Shown here piece after piece: positions 1 through 6,481 of a stretch of 10,868 nucleotides of DNA. Below the pieces are notes generated by a model. It searched no databases. It worked only from the letters and a program-made list of their open reading frames with translations, and was not told the DNA's origin. The translations under genes and the position numbers were made by a program. How positions within the stretch are numbered: position 1 is the stretch's first letter; the number at the start of each line of letters is the position of its first letter. Origin of the DNA: an uncultured Clostridia bacterium (GTDB taxonomy: Bacteria; Bacillota; Clostridia; TANB77; CAG-465); assembly GCA_934162655.1 (NCBI GenBank), contig CAKPJL010000031.1:1-10868 (forward strand), in the 5' to 3' direction.

Positions 1-494
1 GTAGAAGAGTAATTAAAACTACCAGTATCTGTTAAAAGTCCCATATAAAGATATGTAGCAATCTCTTTATCTAGCTTAACCCCTAATTTTTGTATAAAAT
101 TAAAAACTAGTTCAGATGCAGCTGGAAGTGCACTATCAATTACACAAATATCACCATATTGCTTGTCTTTTACATGGTGGTCAATCATAACAACTTTCTT
201 TGCCTTACTAAAATCTTCTTGGCTTATAGCAAGTCTTTCTTTTGTACTAGAATCAACACAAATAAGTAAGTCATATTCTTTATTATTTACACTTTCTACT
301 GCATCACTAATATGTGGTAAAAAACTAAATGTCTTAGAATACTTTGATAGTATTGGTAATACGTTTTTACCAAACTTTTTTAGAGCAAGATACACTGCAA
401 AAGTTGATCCTATTGAATCTCCATCAGGGTTTATATGACCTGTTACATATATTGTATTTGCCTTTTTTATTTCATCAATTATTTCTTCAAACAT
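1..494 (-). CDS. nrnA: DHH-family nanoRNase / pAp phosphatase NrnA (partial, C-terminus outside window)
   Basis: Seen: 164 N-terminal residues of a DHH phosphoesterase. The motifs are GHINPDGDSIGS (residues 19-30), an aspartate in CVDSS (D81), the IDHH signature (DHH at 105-107) and DTGSF (156-160), which together supply the metal-binding His/Asp set of the DHH domain. Known for the family: NrnA degrades 2-5 nt oligoribonucleotides from the 3' end and dephosphorylates 3'-phosphoadenosine 5'-phosphate, using Mn2+ in the cytosol. Full-length proteins are about 310-320 residues with a C-terminal DHHA1 domain, so roughly half is missing here because the window ends. The ATG at 494 is preceded by a good SD (AAAGGAGAG), 29 bases after rbfA. 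It is the sixth gene of the rimP operon, its usual place in Bacillota, where truB often follows. Another DHH phosphoesterase is possible but less likely given this context. Confidence 0.93.
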   Translation of the reverse strand, partial: MFEEIIDEIKKANTIYVTGHINPDGDSIGSTFAVYLALKKFGKNVLPILSKYSKTFSFLPHISDAVESVNNKEYDLLICVDSSTKERLAISQEDFSKAKKVVMIDHHVKDKQYGDICVIDSALPAASELVFNFIQKLGVKLDKEIATYLYMGLLTDTGSFNYSS

Positions 495-523
495 TTAGCT
501 TCTCTCCTTTTTGTTATAAGTAT

Positions 524-871
524 TTAACTATTTTTATCAGTTTTTATAACCTCATCAATTAGTTTATCCATCTTTGCACCATAATTAATTGAATCATCTA
601 GTTTAAATGTAATTTCTGGCATAATTCTAAATTTAACTTTTTTTGATAATTCGTTTTTAATAAATCCACTTGATTTTGTTAACCCTTGTAATACTTTATC
701 AGCTTTTTTTCCGTATATGCTAACATAAACTGTTGCATATTTTTGATCTGGTGTTATTTTTACATCCGTCACAGATATAAGTCCATCCACATCTGGATTT
801 TTTACTTCATAATTTATAATATTACTTAGAGCAAGTCTTGTATCTTGCTCTAACCTATCAATTCTTTGCAT
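524..871 (-). CDS. rbfA: 30S ribosome-binding factor RbfA
   Basis: The 115-residue length is typical. The N-terminus reads MQRIDRLEQDTRLALSNII, as in Bacillota RbfA, and the KH-like fold is indicated by a VTDVKITPD strand region, YATVYVS, and a C-terminal segment KVKFRIMPEITFKLDDS followed by the closing helix. Known role: RbfA binds the 30S subunit near the 5' end of 16S rRNA, helps late maturation of the pre-30S particle, and is needed at low temperature. It starts 3 bases after the infB stop, and its SD (GAGGAAG) lies inside the last infB codons, which suggests translational coupling to IF-2. It belongs to the rimP operon. Confidence 0.96.
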   Translation of the reverse strand: MQRIDRLEQDTRLALSNIINYEVKNPDVDGLISVTDVKITPDQKYATVYVSIYGKKADKVLQGLTKSSGFIKNELSKKVKFRIMPEITFKLDDSINYGAKMDKLIDEVIKTDKNS

Positions 872-874
872 AAT

Positions 875-3553
875 CTATACTTCCTCTTCCATTTGGAAAC
901 ATTCAAAAATGTCTCCTTCTTTTATGTCACTAAATTTTTCTAATTTAATTCCACATTCATATCCTTCTGCAACTTCACGTACATCATCTTTTTCACGTTT
1001 TAGTGAATCAATTTTTATTTCAAGTAACACAATAGAGTCTCTAACAAGTCTTACAGATGCATTTCTTACTATTTTACCTGATTTAACATAACATCCAGCT
1101 ACTATACCAACATCAGTAATTTTAAATATTTTTCTTACTTCTGCCGTTCCAAGTGCTATTTCTTTATATTTTTTAGGTTTTAATCCATTTAGTGCTTTTT
1201 GTACATCATCTATTGCATCATATATTACTCGGTAAAGTCTCATATCGACTTTTTCTTTATCCGCTTGTTTTTGTGCTTCAAGCTCAGGACGTACATTAAA
1301 TCCTATTATTATAGCATTAGAAACTGATGCAAGTGTAACATCACTTTCTTTAATTCCACCAGTTGATGCATGAAGAGTTCTTACTCTTACTTCATCTGTT
1401 GATAATTTTTCAAGTGATTCTTTTAGAGCCTCAACTGAACCTTGAACATCTGCCTTAATAATTATATTTAATTCTTTTATTTGTCCCTCTTTTATCTTTC
1501 CAAATAAATCATCAAGTGTAACTTTTGAACCTTGTTTTATTAATTTTGCTCTTTGTTCTGCCTTCTTTTTAGACACAAGTTGTTTTGCCATCTTCTCATC
1601 TTCTACTTCATAGAATAAATCTCCTGTGTGTGGCATTTCTTGAAGACCTAATATTTCAACAGGTGTAGATGGACCTGCAGCCTTAATTTTTCTTCCCTTG
1701 TCATCTTTCATGGCACGGACTTTTCCTATAACATCTCCTACAACAATAGTGTCGCCTACATTTAGTTGACCTCTTTGTACAAGCATAGATACTAATATAC
1801 CAGAAGATTTATCAAGTCTTGCTTCAAGTACTGTACCCTTTGATTGCTTATTTGGATTAGCCCTTAAATCTTTCATTTCAGCAACAAGCAAGATCATTTC
1901 AAGTAGCTGATCTATACCTTGACCTGTAAGTGCAGAAATTGGAACACAAATAGTGTCTCCTCCCCATTCTTCTGCAACAAGTCCAACATTCATTAGTTCA
2001 CGTTTAACTCTATCAACATCAGCTGTTGGTTTATCTATTTTATTAATAGCAACAATTATAGATACACCTGCTGCCTTTGCGTGATCTATTGCCTCAATAG
2101 TTTGAGGTTTTATTCCATCATCTGCTGCAACAACTATAATTGCGACATCTGTTACTTGTGCACCTCTTGCACGCATAGCTGTAAAAGCTTCATGTCCTGG
2201 AGTATCCAAAAAACATATTTCCTTGTCTTTACATTTTACCTTATATGCTCCGATATGTTGAGTAATTCCTCCTGCCTCACGATCTACAACATGCTCACTT
2301 CTAATTTTATCAAGTAGTGATGTTTTACCATGATCTACGTGTCCCATAACTACAACTATTGGTGGACGTGGGACTAAATCTTTTTCATCATCTTCTGAAT
2401 CATCAAATAGTATATCTTCTTCTTTTACTTCAACTTCTTTTTCAGCTGTAATACCAAATTCTTGAGAAATCAAAAATGCAGTATCGAAGTCTATTTCTTG
2501 ATTTACAGTTGCCATTATTCCAAGTGCAAACAACTTTTTTATTATTTCGTTAGCTTGTTTTTTTATAGCTTCTGCAAAATATTTTACTGTCATTACTTCT
2601 GGCAATTTAACTTCGGTCATAGGAATTATTTTTGTTTGATTCATTGTTTGCTTTTGAGATTTTGATTTTTTTGATCCTCTTCTTCTTGAAAGGTCAGTTT
2701 CTCTTTCATATAGATCAAGCATACCTGAATCTGAATCAACTTCCATTCCTCTTAGTTTTGTAGTAGACACTCTTGAATGTTGTTCCCTTAATTTATTTTT
2801 ATCAAGCTTCTCTTTTTTATTATCATTTGAATTTGACTTTGTTTCGTATTTTTTCTTGTCAATGTTATTATTTTGGTACTCTCTTTGTTCTTTTTGTTCA
2901 ACAGGAGCCGCCTGAGTTTGTTTCATAAACTTATTTACTTGGTATGAAGTATTATCTCTATTTTCATATGGTTTCTTATACCCATTATTTTGTCTGTTTG
3001 AATCTGAATTATTTCTATTATTAAATGGCCTTGTAGAATTTTTATCGTCCCTACTATATGGTTTAGAATAATTATTTCTATTTCCTTGATAGTTATTATT
3101 CTTTTTGTTATCATAGTTTCTATCCGCTCTATTTTGAGTATGACTAACCACACTTGCAACATTATTATTTGCAACCGTACTATTATTTTTATCTAAATTA
3201 TTTACTTCTACATTATCATTTCTTGAAGTATTTACAACTTCTTTTTTTGGTTCTGTTTCAACTGGTTTACCATTTCTAGTTATTATGACTTGTGGTCTTT
3301 GTCTGTTAAATTTAGGCTTATTAAAATTAGTTCTTTTTGGCGTAACAACACCAAGACCTTCTTTATTGTAATTTGGGTTTTCCCTTCTTGAATCAACTGT
3401 TTGATGTGTTTTTTTAACTTCACCAGAGATTTTTGTAGTTATCTGCTCCACTTCACTTTTTTGACCAGTTGTATTTATTACCTTAACATTTCTCCTAATA
3501 ATGTGCATACCTGCTTTGTTATCTACTTTATTTTCGTTATTTTCTTTACCCAT
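875..3553 (-). CDS. infB: Translation initiation factor IF-2
   Basis: An 892-residue IF-2, the GTPase that brings fMet-tRNA to the 30S subunit and promotes subunit joining. Seen: residues 1-310 are hydrophilic and very rich in Asn, Lys and Arg, so probably disordered. An IF2_N domain follows at about 320-370 (MTVKYFAEAI...). The GTPase domain carries G1 GHVDHGKT (404-411), switch I GGITQHIGAY (428-437), G3 DTPGH (450-454), G4 NKID (504-507) and G5 SAL (540-542). Beta-barrel domain II, domain III and the fMet-tRNA-binding C-terminal domain (ending GYECGIKLEKFSDIKEGD) complete it. The ATG at 3553 follows SD AAGGAAG. It lies between ylxR and rbfA; the usual ylxQ is absent just upstream. The N-terminal region is strongly species-specific in this family, so its length and composition are not evidence of a defect. 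Confidence 0.98.
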   Translation of the reverse strand: MGKENNENKVDNKAGMHIIRRNVKVINTTGQKSEVEQITTKISGEVKKTHQTVDSRRENPNYNKEGLGVVTPKRTNFNKPKFNRQRPQVIITRNGKPVETEPKKEVVNTSRNDNVEVNNLDKNNSTVANNNVASVVSHTQNRADRNYDNKKNNNYQGNRNNYSKPYSRDDKNSTRPFNNRNNSDSNRQNNGYKKPYENRDNTSYQVNKFMKQTQAAPVEQKEQREYQNNNIDKKKYETKSNSNDNKKEKLDKNKLREQHSRVSTTKLRGMEVDSDSGMLDLYERETDLSRRRGSKKSKSQKQTMNQTKIIPMTEVKLPEVMTVKYFAEAIKKQANEIIKKLFALGIMATVNQEIDFDTAFLISQEFGITAEKEVEVKEEDILFDDSEDDEKDLVPRPPIVVVMGHVDHGKTSLLDKIRSEHVVDREAGGITQHIGAYKVKCKDKEICFLDTPGHEAFTAMRARGAQVTDVAIIVVAADDGIKPQTIEAIDHAKAAGVSIIVAINKIDKPTADVDRVKRELMNVGLVAEEWGGDTICVPISALTGQGIDQLLEMILLVAEMKDLRANPNKQSKGTVLEARLDKSSGILVSMLVQRGQLNVGDTIVVGDVIGKVRAMKDDKGRKIKAAGPSTPVEILGLQEMPHTGDLFYEVEDEKMAKQLVSKKKAEQRAKLIKQGSKVTLDDLFGKIKEGQIKELNIIIKADVQGSVEALKESLEKLSTDEVRVRTLHASTGGIKESDVTLASVSNAIIIGFNVRPELEAQKQADKEKVDMRLYRVIYDAIDDVQKALNGLKPKKYKEIALGTAEVRKIFKITDVGIVAGCYVKSGKIVRNASVRLVRDSIVLLEIKIDSLKREKDDVREVAEGYECGIKLEKFSDIKEGDIFECFQMEEEV

Positions 3554-3584
3554 ATTCTACTTCCTTTTCTAAATAATAAATAAG

Positions 3585-3833
3585 TTATATAATTTCGTTT
3601 AATACTTCTTCTAAGCTTTTCATATTAATACTAAAATTAATATTTAATTTTCCATTTAGCCTTAATTTAAAAAATCTTTCTATACATCTTTTATCATTGC
3701 AAAAATATATCGCACGAGAATTTATTTTCTGACTCTTATCAAATATTGCATTATTATTAATATCTTTTGCAATTCTTATCAAATTTTTCTTTTCATCTTT
3801 TTTTCTACATATTATGCAACTTCTAGTCGGCAT
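3585..3833 (-). CDS. ylxR: YlxR/RnpM family RNA-binding protein (DUF448), RNase P modulator
   Basis: An 82-residue basic protein with the family pattern: an N-terminal R-S-C-x-x-C (C6, C9), then KKNLIRIAK, RAIYFCNDKRC and a final helix rich in Lys and Leu. Known: YlxR proteins have a nucleic-acid-binding surface. Work in Bacillus subtilis renamed the protein RnpM because it binds RNase P RNA and dampens RNase P activity; this is from memory of the literature and was not checked. The ATG at 3833 is 8 bases after nusA, and its SD (GTAGGTGG) overlaps the nusA stop, so coupling is likely. The position between nusA and infB is the standard one. The two cysteines might bind metal, but that is inference. 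Confidence 0.9.
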   Translation of the reverse strand: MPTRSCIICRKKDEKKNLIRIAKDINNNAIFDKSQKINSRAIYFCNDKRCIERFFKLRLNGKLNINFSINMKSLEEVLNEII

Positions 3834-3841
3834 ACTACCAC

Positions 3842-4906
3842 CTACTCAACAACTACATCTTTTATCATAGTTTCTGTTTTTATATCTATTTTCCAACCAG
3901 TAAGAATAGCTGCAAGTCTAACATTTTGGCCGCCAGCTCCTATTGCATAAGATAAAGCTTCATCTGGTACAACGACAGTTGCTGTTTTTTCTTCATCGTT
4001 AATATCAATTGCAAGAATTGGTGCAGGTGAAAGTGCATTTATAATAAAGCTTGGAACATCATCACTATATGGAACTACATCTATCTTCTCTCCACCAAGT
4101 TCATCAATTATTGGTTGTATTCTCATACCTTTTTTACCGACTAAACTACCAACTGGATCTACATTTTCATCATTTGAAAATACAGCAATTTTAGTTCTGC
4201 TTCCAGCCTCTCTTGCTACTGCTTTTATTTCAACTATACCATCAATAATTTCAGGGACTTCAAGTTCAAAAAGCTTCTTTACAAAGTTTGGAGATTTTCT
4301 AGAAAGTGTAATTTGTGGCCCATATTTTCCCGCTTCACTTACACTTTCGACATAAGCTTTTATCCTTTGGTGTGTTTTTAACTGCTCATTTTTTACTTGT
4401 TCTTTTGTTGGTATCAATGCCTCAACACGACCCAAATCTACAATAGTTCCATATTTATCTGTTCTTTGAACAACACCTACTACTACTTGACCTTCTTTGT
4501 CTGCATATTGTGTATAAACTAAATCTCTTTCTGCCTCTCTTAATCTTTGAACAATAATTTGTTTACCGGCAACAGCTGCAATTCTGCCGAAATTTTTTGG
4601 AGTAACTTCAATATTTATTGTATCACCTATTTTAGCTCTCTTTGATATCTTTTTAGCTTCATTTAAGTCGATTTCTAAATCTGGATTTTCAACATTTTTA
4701 ACAACAGTTTTTACTGCACAAACTTTTATAGCATTTTCATCTATTTGTATTAATATTTCCTCATTTGTCTCATAGTTTTTCTTATATGCTGTTTCTAAAG
4801 CCATTTTTAATGATTCAATTAAATATTCTTTTGTTATGCCTTTTTCCTCGTATATTTGATCTATTGCATTAAATAATTCTTTTGGACTTATTTTTTCACT
4901 CTTCAT
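3842..4906 (-). CDS. nusA: Transcription termination/antitermination factor NusA
   Basis: A 354-residue NusA of the short type typical of Bacillota, lacking the C-terminal acidic repeats of enterobacteria. Domains in order: NusA N-terminal RNA-polymerase-binding domain (about 1-125), S1 domain (about 137-203, including GVVQRTDKYGTIVDLG), KH1 with a GKKG loop (257-260, in DPVGSLVGKKGMRIQ), and KH2 with AIGAGGQNVRLA (321-332). It binds the flap region of RNA polymerase and nascent RNA, increasing pausing and intrinsic termination, and takes part in rRNA antitermination complexes. The ATG at 4906 follows a strong SD (GGGGGAA), 20 bases after rimP. In other bacteria NusA feeds back on its own operon; whether the leader hairpin upstream of rimP is its target here cannot be told from sequence. 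Confidence 0.97.
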   Translation of the reverse strand: MKSEKISPKELFNAIDQIYEEKGITKEYLIESLKMALETAYKKNYETNEEILIQIDENAIKVCAVKTVVKNVENPDLEIDLNEAKKISKRAKIGDTINIEVTPKNFGRIAAVAGKQIIVQRLREAERDLVYTQYADKEGQVVVGVVQRTDKYGTIVDLGRVEALIPTKEQVKNEQLKTHQRIKAYVESVSEAGKYGPQITLSRKSPNFVKKLFELEVPEIIDGIVEIKAVAREAGSRTKIAVFSNDENVDPVGSLVGKKGMRIQPIIDELGGEKIDVVPYSDDVPSFIINALSPAPILAIDINDEEKTATVVVPDEALSYAIGAGGQNVRLAAILTGWKIDIKTETMIKDVVVE

Positions 4907-4926
4907 CTTTATTTTCCCCCTAATTA

Positions 4927-5445
4927 TTAAAACTTTTTAAGTTCATTGATATTTACACTATCACTATTTTCTTTTAGTTTGCTTGAAAAATCATATACTG
5001 TATGAGCAGATGCTATCTTTGTTAGCTCAAGCTCTACATCTTTACCAGATACTGAAACATTTATACTATTATCTTCTTCATTTACACTATTTAGTATTGC
5101 ATTAAATTCTTTACCATACTCACTTTTCTTATATAGTTTAATAAAAATCTCACTTCCAACATACTTTTTAAATAGTTTAACATTTTTAAGTTGTCTTTCT
5201 ACCCCCGGTGAAGATACTTCTAATATATACTCGTCTTTTATCATTTTATCTACTACATCTTCTATCTCATGACTTACATTTTCACAGTCATCAATAGATA
5301 CTTTAGAATCTTTTTTATCTAAAACAACTCTAAATATATTTCCTACTTGTTCTTTTACAAATTCAATATATTCTATGTCAAAGCCTAATTTTTTAGCTAT
5401 AATTTCAATTTCATTTTCTAAATTTTGATTTATTTTTAAACTCAA
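4927..5445 (-). CDS. rimP: Ribosome maturation factor RimP (TTG start proposed)
   Basis: RimP assists 30S assembly, acting with ribosomal protein S12 in the cytosol. Seen: the N-terminal RimP domain with an FDIEYIEFVKE segment and the hallmark LEVSSPGVERQLK, then an SH3-like C-terminal domain. I place the start at TTG 5445, giving 172 residues. A strong SD (GGGAGGAG, 5456-5463) lies 10 bases upstream of it, and the protein then begins MSLKINQNLENEI, in register with known RimP proteins. An in-frame ATG at 5472 would add nine residues (MYIGRRVIH), but those codons are the SD itself and abut the leader hairpin. It is the first gene of the operon; nusA follows after 20 bases. Confidence 0.93.
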   Translation of the reverse strand: MSLKINQNLENEIEIIAKKLGFDIEYIEFVKEQVGNIFRVVLDKKDSKVSIDDCENVSHEIEDVVDKMIKDEYILEVSSPGVERQLKNVKLFKKYVGSEIFIKLYKKSEYGKEFNAILNSVNEEDNSINVSVSGKDVELELTKIASAHTVYDFSSKLKENSDSVNINELKKF

Positions 5446-5455
5446 ATGTATTACT

Positions 5456-5463
5456 CTCCTCCC
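5456..5463 (-). promoter_or_regulatory. Ribosome binding site that decides the rimP start
   Basis: GGGAGGAG on the minus strand, 10 bases before the TTG at 5445. It lies inside the longer reading frame that begins at ATG 5472, so it argues that translation starts at the TTG. Confidence 0.8.
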
Positions 5464-5472
5464 TATATACAT

Positions 5473-5502
5473 AAGTGAGAGGATTTATTTACCCTCTCAC
5501 TT
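5473..5502 (-). promoter_or_regulatory. Perfect 10-bp hairpin in the rimP operon leader
   Basis: On the minus strand AAGTGAGAGG pairs exactly with CCTCTCACTT around a 10-base loop (5483-5492). It begins about 9 bases after the predicted transcription start (about 5511) and ends 9 bases before the SD of rimP. Neither strand has a T-run after it, so an intrinsic terminator is unlikely. It could protect the 5' end of the operon mRNA or bind a protein; the sequence does not say which. Confidence 0.7.
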
Positions 5503-5517
5503 CATACTGCTAAATAA

Positions 5518-5546
5518 ATTATAACATGTATTATTACAGTTTGCAA
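5518..5546 (-). promoter_or_regulatory. Housekeeping promoter of the rimP-nusA-infB operon
   Basis: The -35 TTGCAA (5541-5546) and the -10 TATAAT (5518-5523) are separated by exactly 17 bases (5524-5540). The match is 5 of 6 and 6 of 6 to the sigma-A type consensus. The predicted start near 5511 gives a leader of about 65 bases. Confidence 0.85.
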
Positions 5547-5573
5547 GTATTTTTACAAATTTTGTAATATTTT

Positions 5574-5609
5574 AAAAGGAAAAGGGCGGAGATTTTAACC
5601 TCCGTCCTT
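5574..5609 (-). terminator. Intrinsic terminator of the small-gene cassette
   Basis: On the minus strand a GC-rich stem (5600-5609 with 5582-5591) has 9 pairs, one A-C mismatch and an 8-base loop. It is followed by TTTTCCTTTT when its last two stem bases are counted. It starts 5 bases after the TGA of the 78-residue gene, and the rimP promoter begins about 28 bases further on, so it insulates the two units. Confidence 0.8.
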
Positions 5610-5614
5610 AAAAA

Positions 5615-5851
5615 TCAGCTGACTTCCTCCATCATTTCGCCGAAGAATAAATCTTCGTATGTGCCATATGAAAACTTCTCATGTAAAACAATCTTATTTA
5701 ATGTTTCCTTGGGAAGCTTTGAAAGTCTCATAAAGAGCTTTGCGGTTTCATTTTCAAATGTTGGCAGATAGACTTTAGTCAAGAAGCCCAAGTCATTTTC
5801 CAAGAGCAGATCTGCCAATGATTCCGCGTTGAGTTTTACTAAGTTAGCCAT
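5615..5851 (-). CDS. Unrecognised 78-residue acidic protein with atypical codon use
   Basis: I do not recognise this protein. The start at 5851 is chosen because a perfect SD (AGGAGG, 5858-5863) sits 6 bases upstream; the longer frame from 5890 would translate a leader hairpin and the SD. The product begins MANLVKLNAESLADLLLEND and ends FFGEMMEEVS. It is soluble-looking and Leu- and Glu-rich, with no cysteine, no membrane segment and no signal peptide; it is probably a small helical protein. Codon use stands out: CTG, CTC, GCG, CCC, GGC, GTC and AGC occur, GC is about 38%, and GC3 is about 46% by hand count, against about 14% GC3 in the plus-strand gene at the window end. It has its own consensus promoter, structured leader and terminator. 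Function is unknown; recent transfer, a phage-derived small gene, or selection for high expression could explain the composition. Confidence 0.75.
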   Translation of the reverse strand: MANLVKLNAESLADLLLENDLGFLTKVYLPTFENETAKLFMRLSKLPKETLNKIVLHEKFSYGTYEDLFFGEMMEEVS

Positions 5852-5923
5852 TTTCTTCCTCCTAAAATATTGGAGGTATATCACCTCCAATTGTTATTGA
5901 AGGTGTATTAAAATATAACACCT
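5852..5923 (-). promoter_or_regulatory. Structured 5' leader with decoy SD and alternative SD pairing
   Basis: From the predicted start near 5923 the leader holds two hairpins. The first is AGGTGT/ACACCT (5918-5923 with 5901-5906, 11-base loop), right at the 5' end. The second is TTGGAGGT-GATAT-ACCTCCAA (5870-5890, 9 pairs counting the closing A-T). The left arm of the second contains GGAGGTGAT, a perfect complement of the usual 16S rRNA 3' tail, but no start codon follows it. Its right arm contains CCTCC, which could instead pair with GGAGG of the real SD (5858-5863). It matches no riboswitch class I know. Confidence 0.55.
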
Positions 5924-5929
5924 AAATAT

Positions 5930-5958
5930 ATTATACCATCAATTTTGTTTTATGTCAA
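5930..5958 (-). promoter_or_regulatory. Full-consensus promoter of the 78-residue gene
   Basis: The -35 TTGACA (5953-5958) and -10 TATAAT (5930-5935) match the consensus at all 12 positions with a 17-base spacer, and TGG before the -10 gives an extended -10. This is the strongest promoter in the window. The -35 box contains the TGA stop codon of the upstream 146-residue gene. Confidence 0.92.
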
Positions 5959-6395
5959 GTAATTTGCATTGTGTTAATTAAACTTTGTTGATATTCTACA
6001 AGTCTTTTAATTAAGTTTTTTATGGTTTTAGATACATCTAAATAATCTTTTTGCAAAATTTTATTTTTTATTACTTCTGTACCATGTTTTAAGTGATTTG
6101 ATATTTCTTCTTTAGTACTATTTTTTATATCAATTGAAAAATAAGTAGCCACTCTAAAAAACAAATCCGCATCTTCTATTTTTTTGTTTCTGTTTTCTAA
6201 CATTTTTCTTATAGAATTTAAAAATTTATTATATTCTATTATTGCATTTCCTACTTTGTTTATAAATATAGAATCTAGTCTTCTTTGTTTATCTTCTTTA
6301 TCTTTTTTTATAATAAAAGAATATGTGTCTTTTTCCATTAATACTTCTTGATATAAAAATTCTAGTATTTCTATTTCATAATTTATTTTTTTCAC
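5955..6395 (-). CDS. Unrecognised 146-residue helical protein
   Basis: I do not recognise a family. The GTG start at 6395 follows a weak SD (GGAAGTGG). The product starts MKKINYEIEILEFLYQEVLM and is rich in Lys, Ile, Glu and Asn. It has no cysteine, no signal peptide and no membrane segment, and its hydrophobic spacing suggests several amphipathic helices. The gene is extremely AT-rich (about 18% GC in a 60-base sample), like the core genes here and unlike the cassette that follows. It lies about 36 bases after the terminator of the cysS operon, and no clear promoter is visible in that gap, so it may depend on read-through or a weak promoter. Its TGA overlaps the next promoter and no terminator separates the two genes. 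The open frame, start and length make a real gene likely, but no function can be given. Confidence 0.7.
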   Translation of the reverse strand: MKKINYEIEILEFLYQEVLMEKDTYSFIIKKDKEDKQRRLDSIFINKVGNAIIEYNKFLNSIRKMLENRNKKIEDADLFFRVATYFSIDIKNSTKEEISNHLKHGTEVIKNKILQKDYLDVSKTIKNLIKRLVEYQQSLINTMQIT

Positions 6396-6431
6396 AAAAC
6401 CACTTCCAATATTTTTATTATGTGATTAATT

Positions 6432-6477
6432 AAAAAAAATAAAAGATTTTACTATCACAAAAAGTAAAATCTTTTAT
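6432..6477 (-). terminator. Terminator of the cysS operon
   Basis: A perfect 15-bp inverted repeat (6439-6453 with 6463-6477, 9-base loop, core AAAGATTTTACT) is followed on the minus strand by a run of T. It lies 4 bases beyond the stop of the Bax-inhibitor-1 family gene. The stem is AT-rich, so some read-through into the 146-residue gene is plausible. Confidence 0.85.
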
Positions 6478-6481
6478 CTTT

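Noticed and set aside
163..562. Plus-strand open frames antisense to nrnA and rbfA
   Set aside because: They have no SD or family likeness, and the minus-strand genes carry clear DHH and RbfA motifs; these are shadows.
2935..3200. Repeats in the infB N-terminal coding region as a CRISPR or mobile repeat
   Set aside because: They are short, imperfect and in frame with an Asn/Arg-rich protein segment; no fixed-length repeat-spacer pattern is present.
909..3583. Several 60-79 residue frames on both strands across infB
   Set aside because: They are shadows of a fully conserved IF-2 gene; their products are low-complexity reverse readings.
5473..5502. rimP leader hairpin as an intrinsic terminator of either strand
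   Set aside because: No T-run follows the stem on either strand, and on the minus strand it sits between a strong promoter and the rimP SD.
5852..5890. In-frame N-terminal extension of the 78-residue protein from 5890
   Set aside because: Those 13 codons span the leader hairpin arm and the SD; the ATG at 5851 has ideal SD spacing.
6396..6431. Promoter for the 146-residue gene in the gap after the terminator
   Set aside because: Only AT-rich sequence with no -35/-10 pair at proper spacing could be seen; not reported as a feature.
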